A stretch of 8,773 nt of DNA from Bacteroidota bacterium. Its GTDB lineage: Bacteria > Bacteroidota > Bacteroidia > Bacteroidales > GCA-2748055. The notes under the pieces were generated by a model, which ran no database searches, was not told the DNA's origin, and saw nothing but the letters and a program-made list of their open reading frames with translations. Below, one piece after another: positions 1 to 7,193 of the stretch (the stretch's first letter is position 1; each line of letters begins with the position of its first letter). The stretch lies in contig DAOWNM010000101.1 of the NCBI GenBank assembly GCA_030642565.1, positions 1 to 8,773 on the forward strand, read 5' to 3'. A program made the position numbers and the translations under genes.

Positions 1-1171
1 CATTGCCGCTTATAAAGCGGTCTGTCTGCTCAGGCTCCTTATGAAAGAGGGCGCCGATGTGCAGGTGATTATGACACCGGTGGCCAGGGAGTTTGTTGGT
101 CCCGTCACTTTTTCTGCCCTATCCGGAAAAACAGTATTATCCGATTCTTTCAGTCCAGATGGGGGTGACTGGAACAGCCATGTGGAGATGGGTGTTTCGG
201 CCGACCTGATGCTTGTGGCTCCGGTGACTGCCACTACCCTGGGTAAGATGGCCAACGGGGTGGCCGATAATCTGCTGGTCACTACCTATCTGTCGGCCCG
301 GTGTCCTGTTGTAGTGGCACCAGCCATGGACATGGATATGTACCGGCATCCTTCCACACAACGAAATCTTGATATTCTGAAGGGGTATGGGAATATTGTT
401 ATAGAACCGGGTGAGGGAGAGCTGGCCAGCGGACTGGAGGGTCCGGGAAGGATGGAGGAACCGGAAAAGATCCTTAGTTTTATCAGGCAGATCGAATCGG
501 AACCTTCAAAAAAAAAACTTCTGAATAAGCGGGTCCTGGTAACTGCCGGACCTACACACGAAAATATCGATCCTGTTCGTTTTATTGGTAATCACTCCTC
601 AGGGAAGATGGGTTTTGCCATTGCCGAGGCATTTGCTTCAGAAGGAGCAAAGGTATACTTGGTAACAGGCCCTGTATCGCAAGAGACCACTGTTGCGGGA
701 GTTGAGGTGATCCGGGTAACATCAGCCGGCGAGATGTTTGAGAGATGCAGTGATGTGATGGGGCAGATGGATATAGCCGTGTTTAATGCGGCAGTTTCTG
801 ATTTTACTCCTGTTTCCATCTCTGAGAATAAAGTGAAAAGGGGTAAGGATGAGTGGACCATCCGGCTGAAGCCCACAAAAGATATTGCTGCCGAGATGGG
901 GAAAAGAAAGTCGGATGGACAGCTGCTGGTGGGGTTCGCGCTGGAGACCGATAATGAATTGGAACATGCCCGCCTGAAACTGGAGAAGAAGAACCTGGAT
1001 CTGGTTGTTTTGAATTCCATGCAGGACAGGGGTGCAGGATTTGGGACCGATACCAACAGGGTGACCATGATCGACCGGTTGGGGAATAGTGATCAATATG
1101 AATTAAAACCCAAGGTCCAGGTAGCTGCTGATCTGGTACAGCGGGTGATAAAAATGATGGAAGATGCGTAA
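1..1171 (+). CDS. coaBC: Bifunctional phosphopantothenoylcysteine decarboxylase / phosphopantothenate-cysteine ligase, 5' end missing
   Basis: Cytoplasmic coenzyme A biosynthesis enzyme. The CoaB half joins cysteine to 4'-phosphopantothenate using CTP; the CoaC half is an FMN enzyme that decarboxylates the product to 4'-phosphopantetheine. The reading frame is open from position 2 (IAAYKAVCLLRLLMKE), which matches the N-terminal flavoprotein motif, so the true start lies left of the window and the ATG at 41 is internal. About 15 to 25 residues are probably missing. In the CoaC domain the active-site His is present (SHVEMG, codon 179-181). The PxMN motif reads PAMDMDMY (320-343), and the usual ACG motif reads ASG (Ser codon 428-430), so the catalytic Cys of the E. 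coli enzyme is absent. The CoaB domain starts near 515 and shows TAGPTHENIDPVRFIGNHSS, then SGKMG, NAAVSDF, KVKR (830-841, matching KxKK) and GFALETDN. The downstream DUF4835 gene starts inside its last codons. Confidence 0.96.
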   Translation, partial: IAAYKAVCLLRLLMKEGADVQVIMTPVAREFVGPVTFSALSGKTVLSDSFSPDGGDWNSHVEMGVSADLMLVAPVTATTLGKMANGVADNLLVTTYLSARCPVVVAPAMDMDMYRHPSTQRNLDILKGYGNIVIEPGEGELASGLEGPGRMEEPEKILSFIRQIESEPSKKKLLNKRVLVTAGPTHENIDPVRFIGNHSSGKMGFAIAEAFASEGAKVYLVTGPVSQETTVAGVEVIRVTSAGEMFERCSDVMGQMDIAVFNAAVSDFTPVSISENKVKRGKDEWTIRLKPTKDIAAEMGKRKSDGQLLVGFALETDNELEHARLKLEKKNLDLVVLNSMQDRGAGFGTDTNRVTMIDRLGNSDQYELKPKVQVAADLVQRVIKMMEDA

Positions 1172-2078
1172 GACCGGACTATTGCTTCTTATTCTTTTGT
1201 TATCAGTCAACCTTCAGAGTCAGGAACTCAGGTGTAATGTACAGGTGGTGAGTCAGCAGATCCAGGGTACCAACAAACAGGTTTTTCAGACCCTTCAGAA
1301 TGCTATCTACGAATTTATGAACAACAGGGTGTGGACCGACCATGTATATACCATGGAGGAGCGGATCGAGTGCAACCTGATGTTCAATATTACCGAGCAG
1401 TTATCGGCCGATGACTTCAAGGGTATACTGACTATCCAGGTCAGCAGGCCTGTATTCAACACCAACTACAATACGACCACGTTGAATTTCATGGACAACG
1501 ATATTCGTTTTCGCTATGTGGAGTTTGCACCACTGGAGTTCGATCTGAATTCCCACCTCTCCAACCTTACCTCCATTCTGGCCTACTATGCTTACTATAT
1601 CCTGGGGCTCGATTATGACACTTTTTCTCTGCTGGGAGGAAGTAGCTATTTTTCAAATGCAGAAAGAATCGTGCTTAACGCACAGAATGCGGCTGAATCA
1701 GGATGGAAACCGATGGATAATATTGCACATAAAAATCGCTACTGGCTGGTTAAGGATATGATCGATACAGATTATGAGAAGCTAAGGGAGTTTAATTATA
1801 GGTACCACAGGCTCGGTCTTGATGTGATGGATGAGAAGGTTGCAGAGGGCAGGGCTGAAATTACCAACTCTCTGGAGCTGCTGCAGCAGGTATACAGGAA
1901 AAAACCCGATCCCTATATGTACCTCTTGCGTCTGGTGTTTGATGCCAAGGTGGATGAGATTGTAAATGTCTATACAGAATCCTTTCCGGAAGAGCGAAAC
2001 AGGGCCCATACCATCCTAACCGAGGTGGATAAGCCCAACGCCACCAAATATAAGGCCATACTTGAACAAACCCTGTAG
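1164..2078 (+). CDS. DUF4835 family secreted protein
   Basis: 304 residues. I recognise this as the DUF4835 family, found in Bacteroidota and often next to coaBC and recN. The molecular function is not established. My recollection, not checked here, is that some databases name the family PorD and link it to type IX secretion. The N-terminus is a clear signal peptide: basic MRK, a hydrophobic run to about residue 17, and a likely cut near LQSQ/EL (residues 17-22). The mature protein should therefore be periplasmic or outer-membrane associated; there is no lipobox Cys and no other membrane segment. It has exactly two Cys, at residues 24 and 70, which could form a disulfide. The middle is rich in aromatic residues and Asn (YNTTTLNFMDNDIRFRY); the last third looks helical. 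The ATG overlaps the coaBC stop by 8 bases in another frame, which suggests translational coupling. The start is supported by the signal peptide directly after it. Confidence 0.85.
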   Translation: MRKTGLLLLILLLSVNLQSQELRCNVQVVSQQIQGTNKQVFQTLQNAIYEFMNNRVWTDHVYTMEERIECNLMFNITEQLSADDFKGILTIQVSRPVFNTNYNTTTLNFMDNDIRFRYVEFAPLEFDLNSHLSNLTSILAYYAYYILGLDYDTFSLLGGSSYFSNAERIVLNAQNAAESGWKPMDNIAHKNRYWLVKDMIDTDYEKLREFNYRYHRLGLDVMDEKVAEGRAEITNSLELLQQVYRKKPDPYMYLLRLVFDAKVDEIVNVYTESFPEERNRAHTILTEVDKPNATKYKAILEQTL

Positions 2079-2087
2079 TCAGCACCC

Positions 2088-3740
2088 ATGATCCAATCCC
2101 TCTATATCAGGAACTACCTGTTGATTGACCACCTGGAACTCGATTTTTCCGGTGGGTTTATTACCATTACCGGGGAGACCGGTGCAGGGAAGTCCATTTT
2201 AATGGGGGCTCTTTCACTTATTCTTGGACAACGGGTCGATACTTCGGTATTAAAGCTGAAAGATGCCAAATGTATTGTGGAAGGAACATTTCTTCCAGGA
2301 GAGAGGGTCAGGAAGATTTTTGAGGCCAACGATCTCGATTTTGAACAGGTTACAACGCTACGCAGGGAGATAGCGCCGGGAGGGAAATCCCGTGCATTTA
2401 TCAATGATACGCCGGTGATTCTTCCCCTGTTAAAGGAGGTGGGCAACCTGCTGGTGGATATTCATTCGCAGCATCAGAACCTGAGACTGAATGACCACCT
2501 CTACCAGATGGAGGTGATCAATCATATGGCGGGGGTAGAAAAGGAGCTTACACGCTACCGGGACACTTTTGCAGGTTTTTCACAGATTACAAAGGAGCTG
2601 GAACGGGTTAACAAAGAGACAGATACACTGAAGGAGGAGCTGGAGTATATGCAGTTTCAGTTCAATGAGCTGCAGTCGGCCCATCTGGCAGAGGGGGAGA
2701 TGGAGGAGCTGGAAGCCAATCTGCAGCGGGCCGAACATGCCGAAGAGATCCGAAGTGCACTCTTTGAAACGGCCGGTCATCTGTCGGCCGAATCCATTGG
2801 CATTCTTGACAAGTTGCGTGCCTCACTCTCGCAACTACAGAAAATTGTCCAACTCTATACCCCTTCAAAGGAGATGGCTTCACGTATGGAATCGGCATAT
2901 ATTGAACTAAAAGATATTGCTTCTGAGGTGGAGAACGAGGCAGGAAAGACAGGGCTGGAACCGGGTGAACTGGAGCAACTCAGAGAGCGAATGGACCTGC
3001 TATTCGGGTTGATGCAGAAGCACCGGGTACAGGAGCTGGATCAGTTAATAGCACTAAGGAACCTGCTGGGAGAAAAGATTGAGGCCCTGACATTTTCCGA
3101 TGAAAAGATCGGACAACTGGAGAGAGAGCGTTCTGCCCTGCAGCATACTCTGGAACAACAGGCCGGGGTTCTGCACAGGAGTCGTGGTTCTGCTGCTGAG
3201 AAAATGCAAACACGGGTTGAGGATCAGCTACAGCAGCTGGGTATTCCCAATGCCAGGTTCCAGGTGGAGTTGGTGAAAACCGATACCTATGACGCCAATG
3301 GATCGGACCAGGTGAGGTTCCTGTTCTCTGCTAACAAGCAGCTCTCTCTTGAAGAGATTTCCAGGGTGGCTTCGGGCGGAGAGGTATCCAGGCTGATGCT
3401 CTCAATCAAATCGATGGTTTCGGACCGGAAAGGAATGCCTACCCTGATTTTTGATGAGATCGATGCCGGGGTAAGCGGGGAGATTGCCGATAAGGTTGGA
3501 GGGATCATGGACCGTCTTGCAGAGGGGAGACAGGTAATGGCCATTACCCATCTTCCGCAGGTAGCCTCACGGGGAGCCGATCACTTTGTTGTCTATAAAG
3601 AAGATACCAGCGATGCCACCTATACCAGGATACGGAAATTGCAGCCCGATGAGCGCATTACCGAGATTGCCAGGATGCTATCAGGTGAGGAGGTCACCGA
3701 GGCGGCACTCTCCAATGCCCGTGTGTTGCTTCGTATTTAA
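2088..3740 (+). CDS. recN: DNA repair protein RecN
   Basis: 550 residues, the usual length for RecN, an SMC-like ATPase that acts on DNA double-strand breaks in RecA-dependent repair. The N-terminal half-domain begins MIQSLYIRNYLLIDHLELDF and carries Walker A, GETGAGKS, at residues 29-36. The QHQNLRLNDH stretch typical of RecN follows near residues 128-137. The middle, roughly residues 155-370, is rich in Glu, Leu and Gln and looks like the antiparallel coiled-coil arm. The C-terminal half has the ABC signature SGGEVSRLML (from residue 429), Walker B with catalytic acid LIFDEIDAG (D456, E457) and the switch His in ITHLPQ (H488). All ATPase motifs are intact. It starts 9 bases after the DUF4835 stop, with no visible Shine-Dalgarno sequence, so it is probably read on the coaBC transcript. 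No SOS operator was recognised upstream. Confidence 0.97.
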   Translation: MIQSLYIRNYLLIDHLELDFSGGFITITGETGAGKSILMGALSLILGQRVDTSVLKLKDAKCIVEGTFLPGERVRKIFEANDLDFEQVTTLRREIAPGGKSRAFINDTPVILPLLKEVGNLLVDIHSQHQNLRLNDHLYQMEVINHMAGVEKELTRYRDTFAGFSQITKELERVNKETDTLKEELEYMQFQFNELQSAHLAEGEMEELEANLQRAEHAEEIRSALFETAGHLSAESIGILDKLRASLSQLQKIVQLYTPSKEMASRMESAYIELKDIASEVENEAGKTGLEPGELEQLRERMDLLFGLMQKHRVQELDQLIALRNLLGEKIEALTFSDEKIGQLERERSALQHTLEQQAGVLHRSRGSAAEKMQTRVEDQLQQLGIPNARFQVELVKTDTYDANGSDQVRFLFSANKQLSLEEISRVASGGEVSRLMLSIKSMVSDRKGMPTLIFDEIDAGVSGEIADKVGGIMDRLAEGRQVMAITHLPQVASRGADHFVVYKEDTSDATYTRIRKLQPDERITEIARMLSGEEVTEAALSNARVLLRI

Positions 3741-3751
3741 GCATTCATCGC

Positions 3752-3766
3752 ACAATCTGAGATTGT
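3752..3766 (+). other. Small stem-loop in the recN-fabI gap
   Basis: The 70-base gap between recN and fabI holds a perfect 6-bp inverted repeat, ACAATC and GATTGT, around a TGA loop. It is AT-rich and followed only by ATTTGTT, so it would be a weak terminator at best. The sequence before the fabI ATG (CAAATCATTTTATT) is AT-rich with no Shine-Dalgarno sequence, as is common in Bacteroidota. I see no convincing promoter in the gap, so fabI may be partly read through from recN. Confidence 0.25.
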
Positions 3767-3810
3767 ATTTGTTACCAGGGCAGTTAACCAACAATTCAAA
3801 TCATTTTATT

Positions 3811-4644
3811 ATGGCTTATAATCTACTAAAAGGGAAAAAGGGGATTGTTTTTGGTGCCCTGAATGAACAATCAATAGCCTGGAAGGTGGCTGAAAAGGCC
3901 CATGAAGAGGGGGCCGAAATTGTGTTGACCAATGCACCTATTGCATTGAGGATGGGAACCATCAATGAACTGGCTGAGAAGACCAAAGCCCAGGTGATTG
4001 CTGCAGATGCCACCAGTTTGGAGGATCTTGAGAACCTGTTCCGGAAATCCATGGAGATCCTGGGAGGTAAAGTCGATTTTGTACTGCACTCCATAGGAAT
4101 GTCGCCCAATGTGCGTAAGGGCCTCGATTATGATGAACTGAATTACGGTTATTATCACAAAACCCTGGATGTATCTGCATTCTCGCTACATAAGGTGTTA
4201 AGTACTGCAAGGAAGATGGATGCCATTAACGAATGGGGTTCCGTAGTAGCACTCTCCTATGTGGCTGCACAACGAACTTTTGCCGGCTATAATGACATGG
4301 CCGATGCCAAAGCAATTCTTGAATCTATCGCACGAAGTTTTGGCTATATGTACGGACGCTCCAGGCGGATCCGTATCAATACCGTCTCTCAATCGCCAAC
4401 ACCAACAACAGCCGGTAGTGGGGTAAGCGGGTTCGATAAGCTGGAGGATTTCTCCGACCGGATGTCACCCCTGGGGAATGCCACAGCAGATGATTGTGCC
4501 GGTTACTGTATCACACTTTTTTCCGATCTGACCCGGAAAGTGACCATGCAAAACCTGTTCCACGATGGTGGATTCTCCAGTATGGGTATGAGTTACAGGG
4601 CCATTGAACAGTACGAGAAGAGCTTTAAGGAGTGTCCGGAGTAA
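3811..4644 (+). CDS. fabI: Enoyl-[acyl-carrier-protein] reductase, FabI type
   Basis: 277 residues, slightly longer than E. coli FabI. It performs the last step of each fatty acid elongation cycle in the cytoplasm, reducing trans-2-enoyl-ACP with NAD(P)H. It is a divergent short-chain dehydrogenase. The nucleotide-binding start is KKGIVFGALNEQSIAWKVAE (residues 9-28), matching the spaced glycine pattern of FabI. HSIGMSP at 93-99 equals the HSIGFAP stretch of E. coli. The catalytic set is Y150 in LSY, with Y160 and K167 forming Tyr-x6-Lys (YNDMADAK). The segment SQSPTPTTAGSG and the end DLTRKVTMQNLFHDGGFSSM fit the Bacteroidota version. I chose the ATG at 3811 because MAYNLLKGKKG gives the normal FabI N-terminus. 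The same frame is open further left, to an ATG at 3586 inside recN, but that would add 75 residues of non-FabI sequence. Triclosan sensitivity cannot be judged from this sequence alone. Confidence 0.96.
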   Translation: MAYNLLKGKKGIVFGALNEQSIAWKVAEKAHEEGAEIVLTNAPIALRMGTINELAEKTKAQVIAADATSLEDLENLFRKSMEILGGKVDFVLHSIGMSPNVRKGLDYDELNYGYYHKTLDVSAFSLHKVLSTARKMDAINEWGSVVALSYVAAQRTFAGYNDMADAKAILESIARSFGYMYGRSRRIRINTVSQSPTPTTAGSGVSGFDKLEDFSDRMSPLGNATADDCAGYCITLFSDLTRKVTMQNLFHDGGFSSMGMSYRAIEQYEKSFKECPE

Positions 4645-4655
4645 ATCGAAAGTCC

Positions 4656-4676
4656 ACTTTCAACTTTTGACTTTAC
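4656..4676 (+). repeat. Three tandem degenerate heptamers ACTTTNN
   Basis: Directly after the fabI stop the sequence reads ACTTTCA, ACTTTTG, ACTTTAC with no spacers. The left neighbour GAAAGTCC is partly complementary, so several short alternative stems are possible, for example GAAAG/CTTTC and AAAGTC/GACTTT. The tract is non-coding and short; a chance origin is possible. Confidence 0.4.
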
Positions 4677-4692
4677 TCTGCTTTCGCCTTCG

Positions 4693-4713
4693 TGAGCTCC
4701 GGTTCAGTTTTTT
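4693..4713 (+). terminator. Probable intrinsic terminator after fabI
   Basis: The hairpin is TGAGC (4693-4697), loop TCCG (4698-4701), GTTCA (4702-4706). This is a 5-bp stem with one G-U pair, closed by C(UCCG)G, a member of the very stable UNCG tetraloop class. One base later comes a run of six T (4708-4713). The stem is short, but the tetraloop and T-run placement are right for Rho-independent termination. It lies 48 bases after the fabI stop and just before the DUF819 promoter element. Confidence 0.5.
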
Positions 4714-4716
4714 GAT

Positions 4717-4724
4717 TATTTTTG
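4717..4724 (+). promoter_or_regulatory. Bacteroidota-type -7 promoter element for the DUF819 gene
   Basis: TATTTTTG matches the Bacteroidota -7 consensus TAnnTTTG at every fixed position. The -33 partner is poor: TTCG at 4689-4692 is one mismatch from TTTG, but the 24-base spacer is slightly long. Transcription would start near 4730, giving a leader of about 20 bases before the ATG at 4749. A 6-bp inverted repeat, AGCTCC (4695-4700) and GGAGCT (4724-4729), flanks the element; its role is unknown. Confidence 0.45.
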
Positions 4725-4748
4725 GAGCTGACCTTAAAGCTAAATCCC

Positions 4749-5903
4749 ATGGGCGTAATCATTATTGCCAGCTATTTCCTTATCCCTGCATTTCTTCTTT
4801 ACTACAGCACCCAGTTTTCCATTATCAACAAGATTGGAATTGTGGTGTTCTGTTATGGTATCGGACTGGTTATGGGGAACATTCAGATCATTCCCGACTC
4901 TATCTCGGGAGTGCAGGGTGATTTGATGGGGGTAACCATTCTGTTGGGAATCCCGCTGGTTCTCTTCTCCGAGAACGTAGTGAAATGGGCCAAAATGGCC
5001 AAAACAACATTTATTTCCCTGTTGCTGGGAGTGGTTTCGGTGGTTGTGCTTGTTTTCGTGGGATACTACCTGTTCCGGAACTCTATTCCGGAAATCTGGA
5101 AGATCTCGGGGATGATGATAGGTGTCTACACCGGGGGTACACCCAATCTGGCGGCCATTGCACGCGGACTGGGTGTTGATGAGGAGCTCTACATTCTTAC
5201 CCATACGGCCGAGCTTGTGATCGGAGCGTTGATCCTGCTATTCCTGATCACAGGCGCCAAACCACTATTCGGAAAATTTCTGAGACCCTATAAGAAAGGT
5301 AAAGAGAGTGGAATCCAGACTGAACTGGATGTCTCCGATTTTGAAAGTTATAAGGGTTTCTTTAAACGGGCGAACTTCATAGGGATTCTGAAGGCGTTTG
5401 GTGTTGCCCTGGTGATTTTCGGGATCGGGTACGGAAGCACCTATCTCTTTAAGGGAGATGCCAAAGATACAGCTGCCATATTGACGGTGACCACCCTGGG
5501 AATCGGTGCGTCACTGATACCGGGGATCAACAGGATCAAAAACTCTTTCCAACTGGGGATGTACTTCATTTATGTCTTCTGCATTATCGTTGCATCCAAA
5601 GCCGACCTGCTCTCCCTCTTCAACGTCGAGAATGTGAACCTGATGGTATACCTCCTGCTCTACATTGCACTGGTAATAGTCGGATCTTTGTTATTACATG
5701 CCCTTCTCTCCTGGATATTCAGAATCAATGTGGATGATTATATCATCACCTCCACGGCACTCTCCAACTCCCCGCCCTTTGTACCCGTTGTGGCTGCAGC
5801 CATTCGTAACAAGGAGGTGGTGGTTCCGGGGATGATTATTGGGGTAATCGGTTATGCCATCGGTAACTACCTGGGAGTGGCCATCGCATATCTTCTGAAA
5901 TAA
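4749..5903 (+). CDS. DUF819 family integral membrane protein, putative transporter
   Basis: 384 residues from the ATG at 4749. A TTG at 4722 in the same frame would add 9 residues, but it lies inside the likely -7 element, so I prefer the ATG. I recognise the DUF819 family (B. subtilis YjcL type), inner-membrane proteins with no proven substrate. About 12 hydrophobic segments are visible: roughly residues 1-19, 26-48, 57-75, 86-109, 118-140, 147-168, then a charged loop at 170-210, and 211-234, 241-260, 268-285, 297-323, 329-352 and 358-383. Each half carries a helix-breaking polar motif: GVYTGGTPNLAA near 125-136 and STALSNSPPFVP near 335-346. This suggests an internal duplication of the kind seen in secondary carriers. 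The next genes, hutI and ftcD, are in the same direction, so a role in histidine or urocanate uptake is possible but rests on position only. Confidence 0.85.
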   Translation: MGVIIIASYFLIPAFLLYYSTQFSIINKIGIVVFCYGIGLVMGNIQIIPDSISGVQGDLMGVTILLGIPLVLFSENVVKWAKMAKTTFISLLLGVVSVVVLVFVGYYLFRNSIPEIWKISGMMIGVYTGGTPNLAAIARGLGVDEELYILTHTAELVIGALILLFLITGAKPLFGKFLRPYKKGKESGIQTELDVSDFESYKGFFKRANFIGILKAFGVALVIFGIGYGSTYLFKGDAKDTAAILTVTTLGIGASLIPGINRIKNSFQLGMYFIYVFCIIVASKADLLSLFNVENVNLMVYLLLYIALVIVGSLLLHALLSWIFRINVDDYIITSTALSNSPPFVPVVAAAIRNKEVVVPGMIIGVIGYAIGNYLGVAIAYLLK

Positions 5904-5942
5904 GTTTGCTATATAACATTCAGTCAGCCGCCTGCAATTTCA

Positions 5943-5950
5943 TATCTTCG
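5943..5950 (+). promoter_or_regulatory. Possible -7 element immediately before hutI
   Basis: TATCTTCG matches TAnnTTTG except for one C, and ends 4 bases before the hutI ATG at 5955. No convincing TTG or TTTG sits 17-23 bases upstream; the only TTTG, at 5905-5908, is too far. If used, transcription would begin at or next to the ATG, giving a leaderless mRNA. Otherwise hutI would be read from the DUF819 promoter across this 51-base gap. Confidence 0.25.
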
Positions 5951-5954
5951 TTGC

Positions 5955-7187
5955 ATGAGACTGGTATTAAAAAATATTGGCAGCCTGCTGATCACTGCTC
6001 ATGAACCGGCTCCCTGGGTGTCAGGTAAGGAGATGGCCTCTGTGGATGCGCTCTCTAATGCATGGCTGGTCATTGAACATGGGAGAATTGCCTGTTACGG
6101 TGAGGGCGAAGTGATCCCCTTTCCCGACGATGAGGTAGTGGATTGCAATGGGGGAGTGGTGATGCCCGCTTTTTGCGACTCCCATACCCACCTGGTTTAT
6201 GCCGGTAGCAGGGAACAGGAGTATGAGGATAAGATCCGTGGATTGAGTTATGAGGAGATTGCCAGAAGGGGAGGAGGGATCCTCAATTCGGCAAAATTGC
6301 TGTCGAAAACCTCTGAGGATGATCTGTTTGAACAATCACTTCCGCGGGCTTATGAGATCATCCGGTCGGGTACCGGTGCGGTGGAGATCAAGAGCGGATA
6401 TGGACTCAATACCAGGGATGAACTGAAGATGCTTCGGGTGATCAAAAGGCTTGCTGAGGAGACCGAACTTACCATACGATCTACATTTTTGGGAGCTCAT
6501 GCGGTTCCGGCCAATTTCAGATCGGATCAGGAAGGATATGTGCGTCAGGTGATCGAAGAGATGATCCCGGCAGTGGCACAAGAGAAACTGGCCGACTTTA
6601 TAGATGTGTTTTGCGACCGCGGCTTCTTTACGGTGGAGCAGACTGGCCAAATATTGGAGGCAGGAGCAAAGTATGGTCTGGCACCCAAGATACATGCCAA
6701 TGAGCTGGACTACTCCGGAGGTATACAGGTGGGGGTCAGGCATCATGCCCGTTCGGTCGACCACCTGGAGTTTGTGGGGGAGGAGGAGCTGGCTGTCTTA
6801 AAAGAGAGTGGTACCATGCCTACCATTTTGCCGGGTGCATCACTCTTCCTCGGGCTGACTTACGCCCCGGCAAGGAAGATGATTGAGGCGGGATTGCCGG
6901 TGGCTCTGGCTTCCGATTATAATCCAGGCTCTTCCCCTTCGGGAAATATGGAACTGGTGATGTCGCTGGGGATCATGCAGCTGAAGATGCTTCCCTTTGA
7001 GGTTCTGAATGCAGTTACCAGGAACGGGGCTTATGCCATGGGGCTGGAGGATACTCATGGGACCATCACACCGGGAAAGACGGCCAGTCTTATTATTACC
7101 GAACCGATGGCTGACTTTGGGTTTATGCCCTATGCATATGGGAGCAGCCAGATAGATAGAGTGATCTTAAACGGAAAAATTCAATAA
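5955..7187 (+). CDS. hutI: Imidazolonepropionase
   Basis: 410 residues, the normal length. This cytoplasmic metal-dependent amidohydrolase performs the third step of histidine breakdown, hydrolysing 4-imidazolone-5-propanoate to N-formimino-L-glutamate. The amidohydrolase motifs appear in order: the metal site HxH in DSHTHLVYAGSRE (H77, H79), EIKSGYGLN near 144-152 for substrate binding, GAHAVP (H182), KIHANELDYSGG (metal His H247), SVDHLEF (H270) and ALASDYNPGSSPSGN (catalytic Asp D321). A small beta domain made from the first 60 or so residues and the C-terminal end (GKTASLIITEP, ILNGKIQ) completes the fold. The ATG at 5955 gives the expected start MRLVLKNIG; there is no Shine-Dalgarno sequence. 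The ftcD gene, whose product uses this enzyme's product, starts 6 bases after the stop, so the two are very likely one transcript. All key residues are present. Confidence 0.97.
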   Translation: MRLVLKNIGSLLITAHEPAPWVSGKEMASVDALSNAWLVIEHGRIACYGEGEVIPFPDDEVVDCNGGVVMPAFCDSHTHLVYAGSREQEYEDKIRGLSYEEIARRGGGILNSAKLLSKTSEDDLFEQSLPRAYEIIRSGTGAVEIKSGYGLNTRDELKMLRVIKRLAEETELTIRSTFLGAHAVPANFRSDQEGYVRQVIEEMIPAVAQEKLADFIDVFCDRGFFTVEQTGQILEAGAKYGLAPKIHANELDYSGGIQVGVRHHARSVDHLEFVGEEELAVLKESGTMPTILPGASLFLGLTYAPARKMIEAGLPVALASDYNPGSSPSGNMELVMSLGIMQLKMLPFEVLNAVTRNGAYAMGLEDTHGTITPGKTASLIITEPMADFGFMPYAYGSSQIDRVILNGKIQ

Positions 7188-7193
7188 TATCTT

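Noticed and set aside
41..43. ATG at 41 as the coaBC start
   Set aside because: The frame is open to the left edge and residues before it (IAAYKAVCLLRLL) are conserved flavoprotein sequence.
592..1068. Antisense open frame of 158 codons opposite coaBC
   Set aside because: It lies wholly over well-conserved CoaB coding sequence, and its translation is Ser/Pro/Thr-rich low-information sequence typical of a reverse-strand shadow.
3764..3771. TGTATTTG as a -7 element for fabI
   Set aside because: One fixed position of TAnnTTTG is wrong, there is no -33 partner at proper spacing, and it overlaps the small stem-loop.
3586..3810. Extension of the fabI frame back to an ATG at 3586 inside recN
   Set aside because: The added 75 residues do not resemble FabI and overlap the recN C-terminal coding region; the ATG at 3811 gives the normal N-terminus.
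4722..4748. TTG start for the DUF819 gene and the overlapping frame 4604-4921
   Set aside because: The TTG falls in the probable -7 promoter element and the ATG at 4749 starts directly at the first membrane segment. The 4604-4921 frame is out of phase with both fabI and DUF819 and shows no family features.
4740..5204. Antisense open frame of 154 codons opposite the DUF819 gene
   Set aside because: His/Asn/Gln-rich translation without recognisable motifs, fully inside the DUF819 coding region and across its start.
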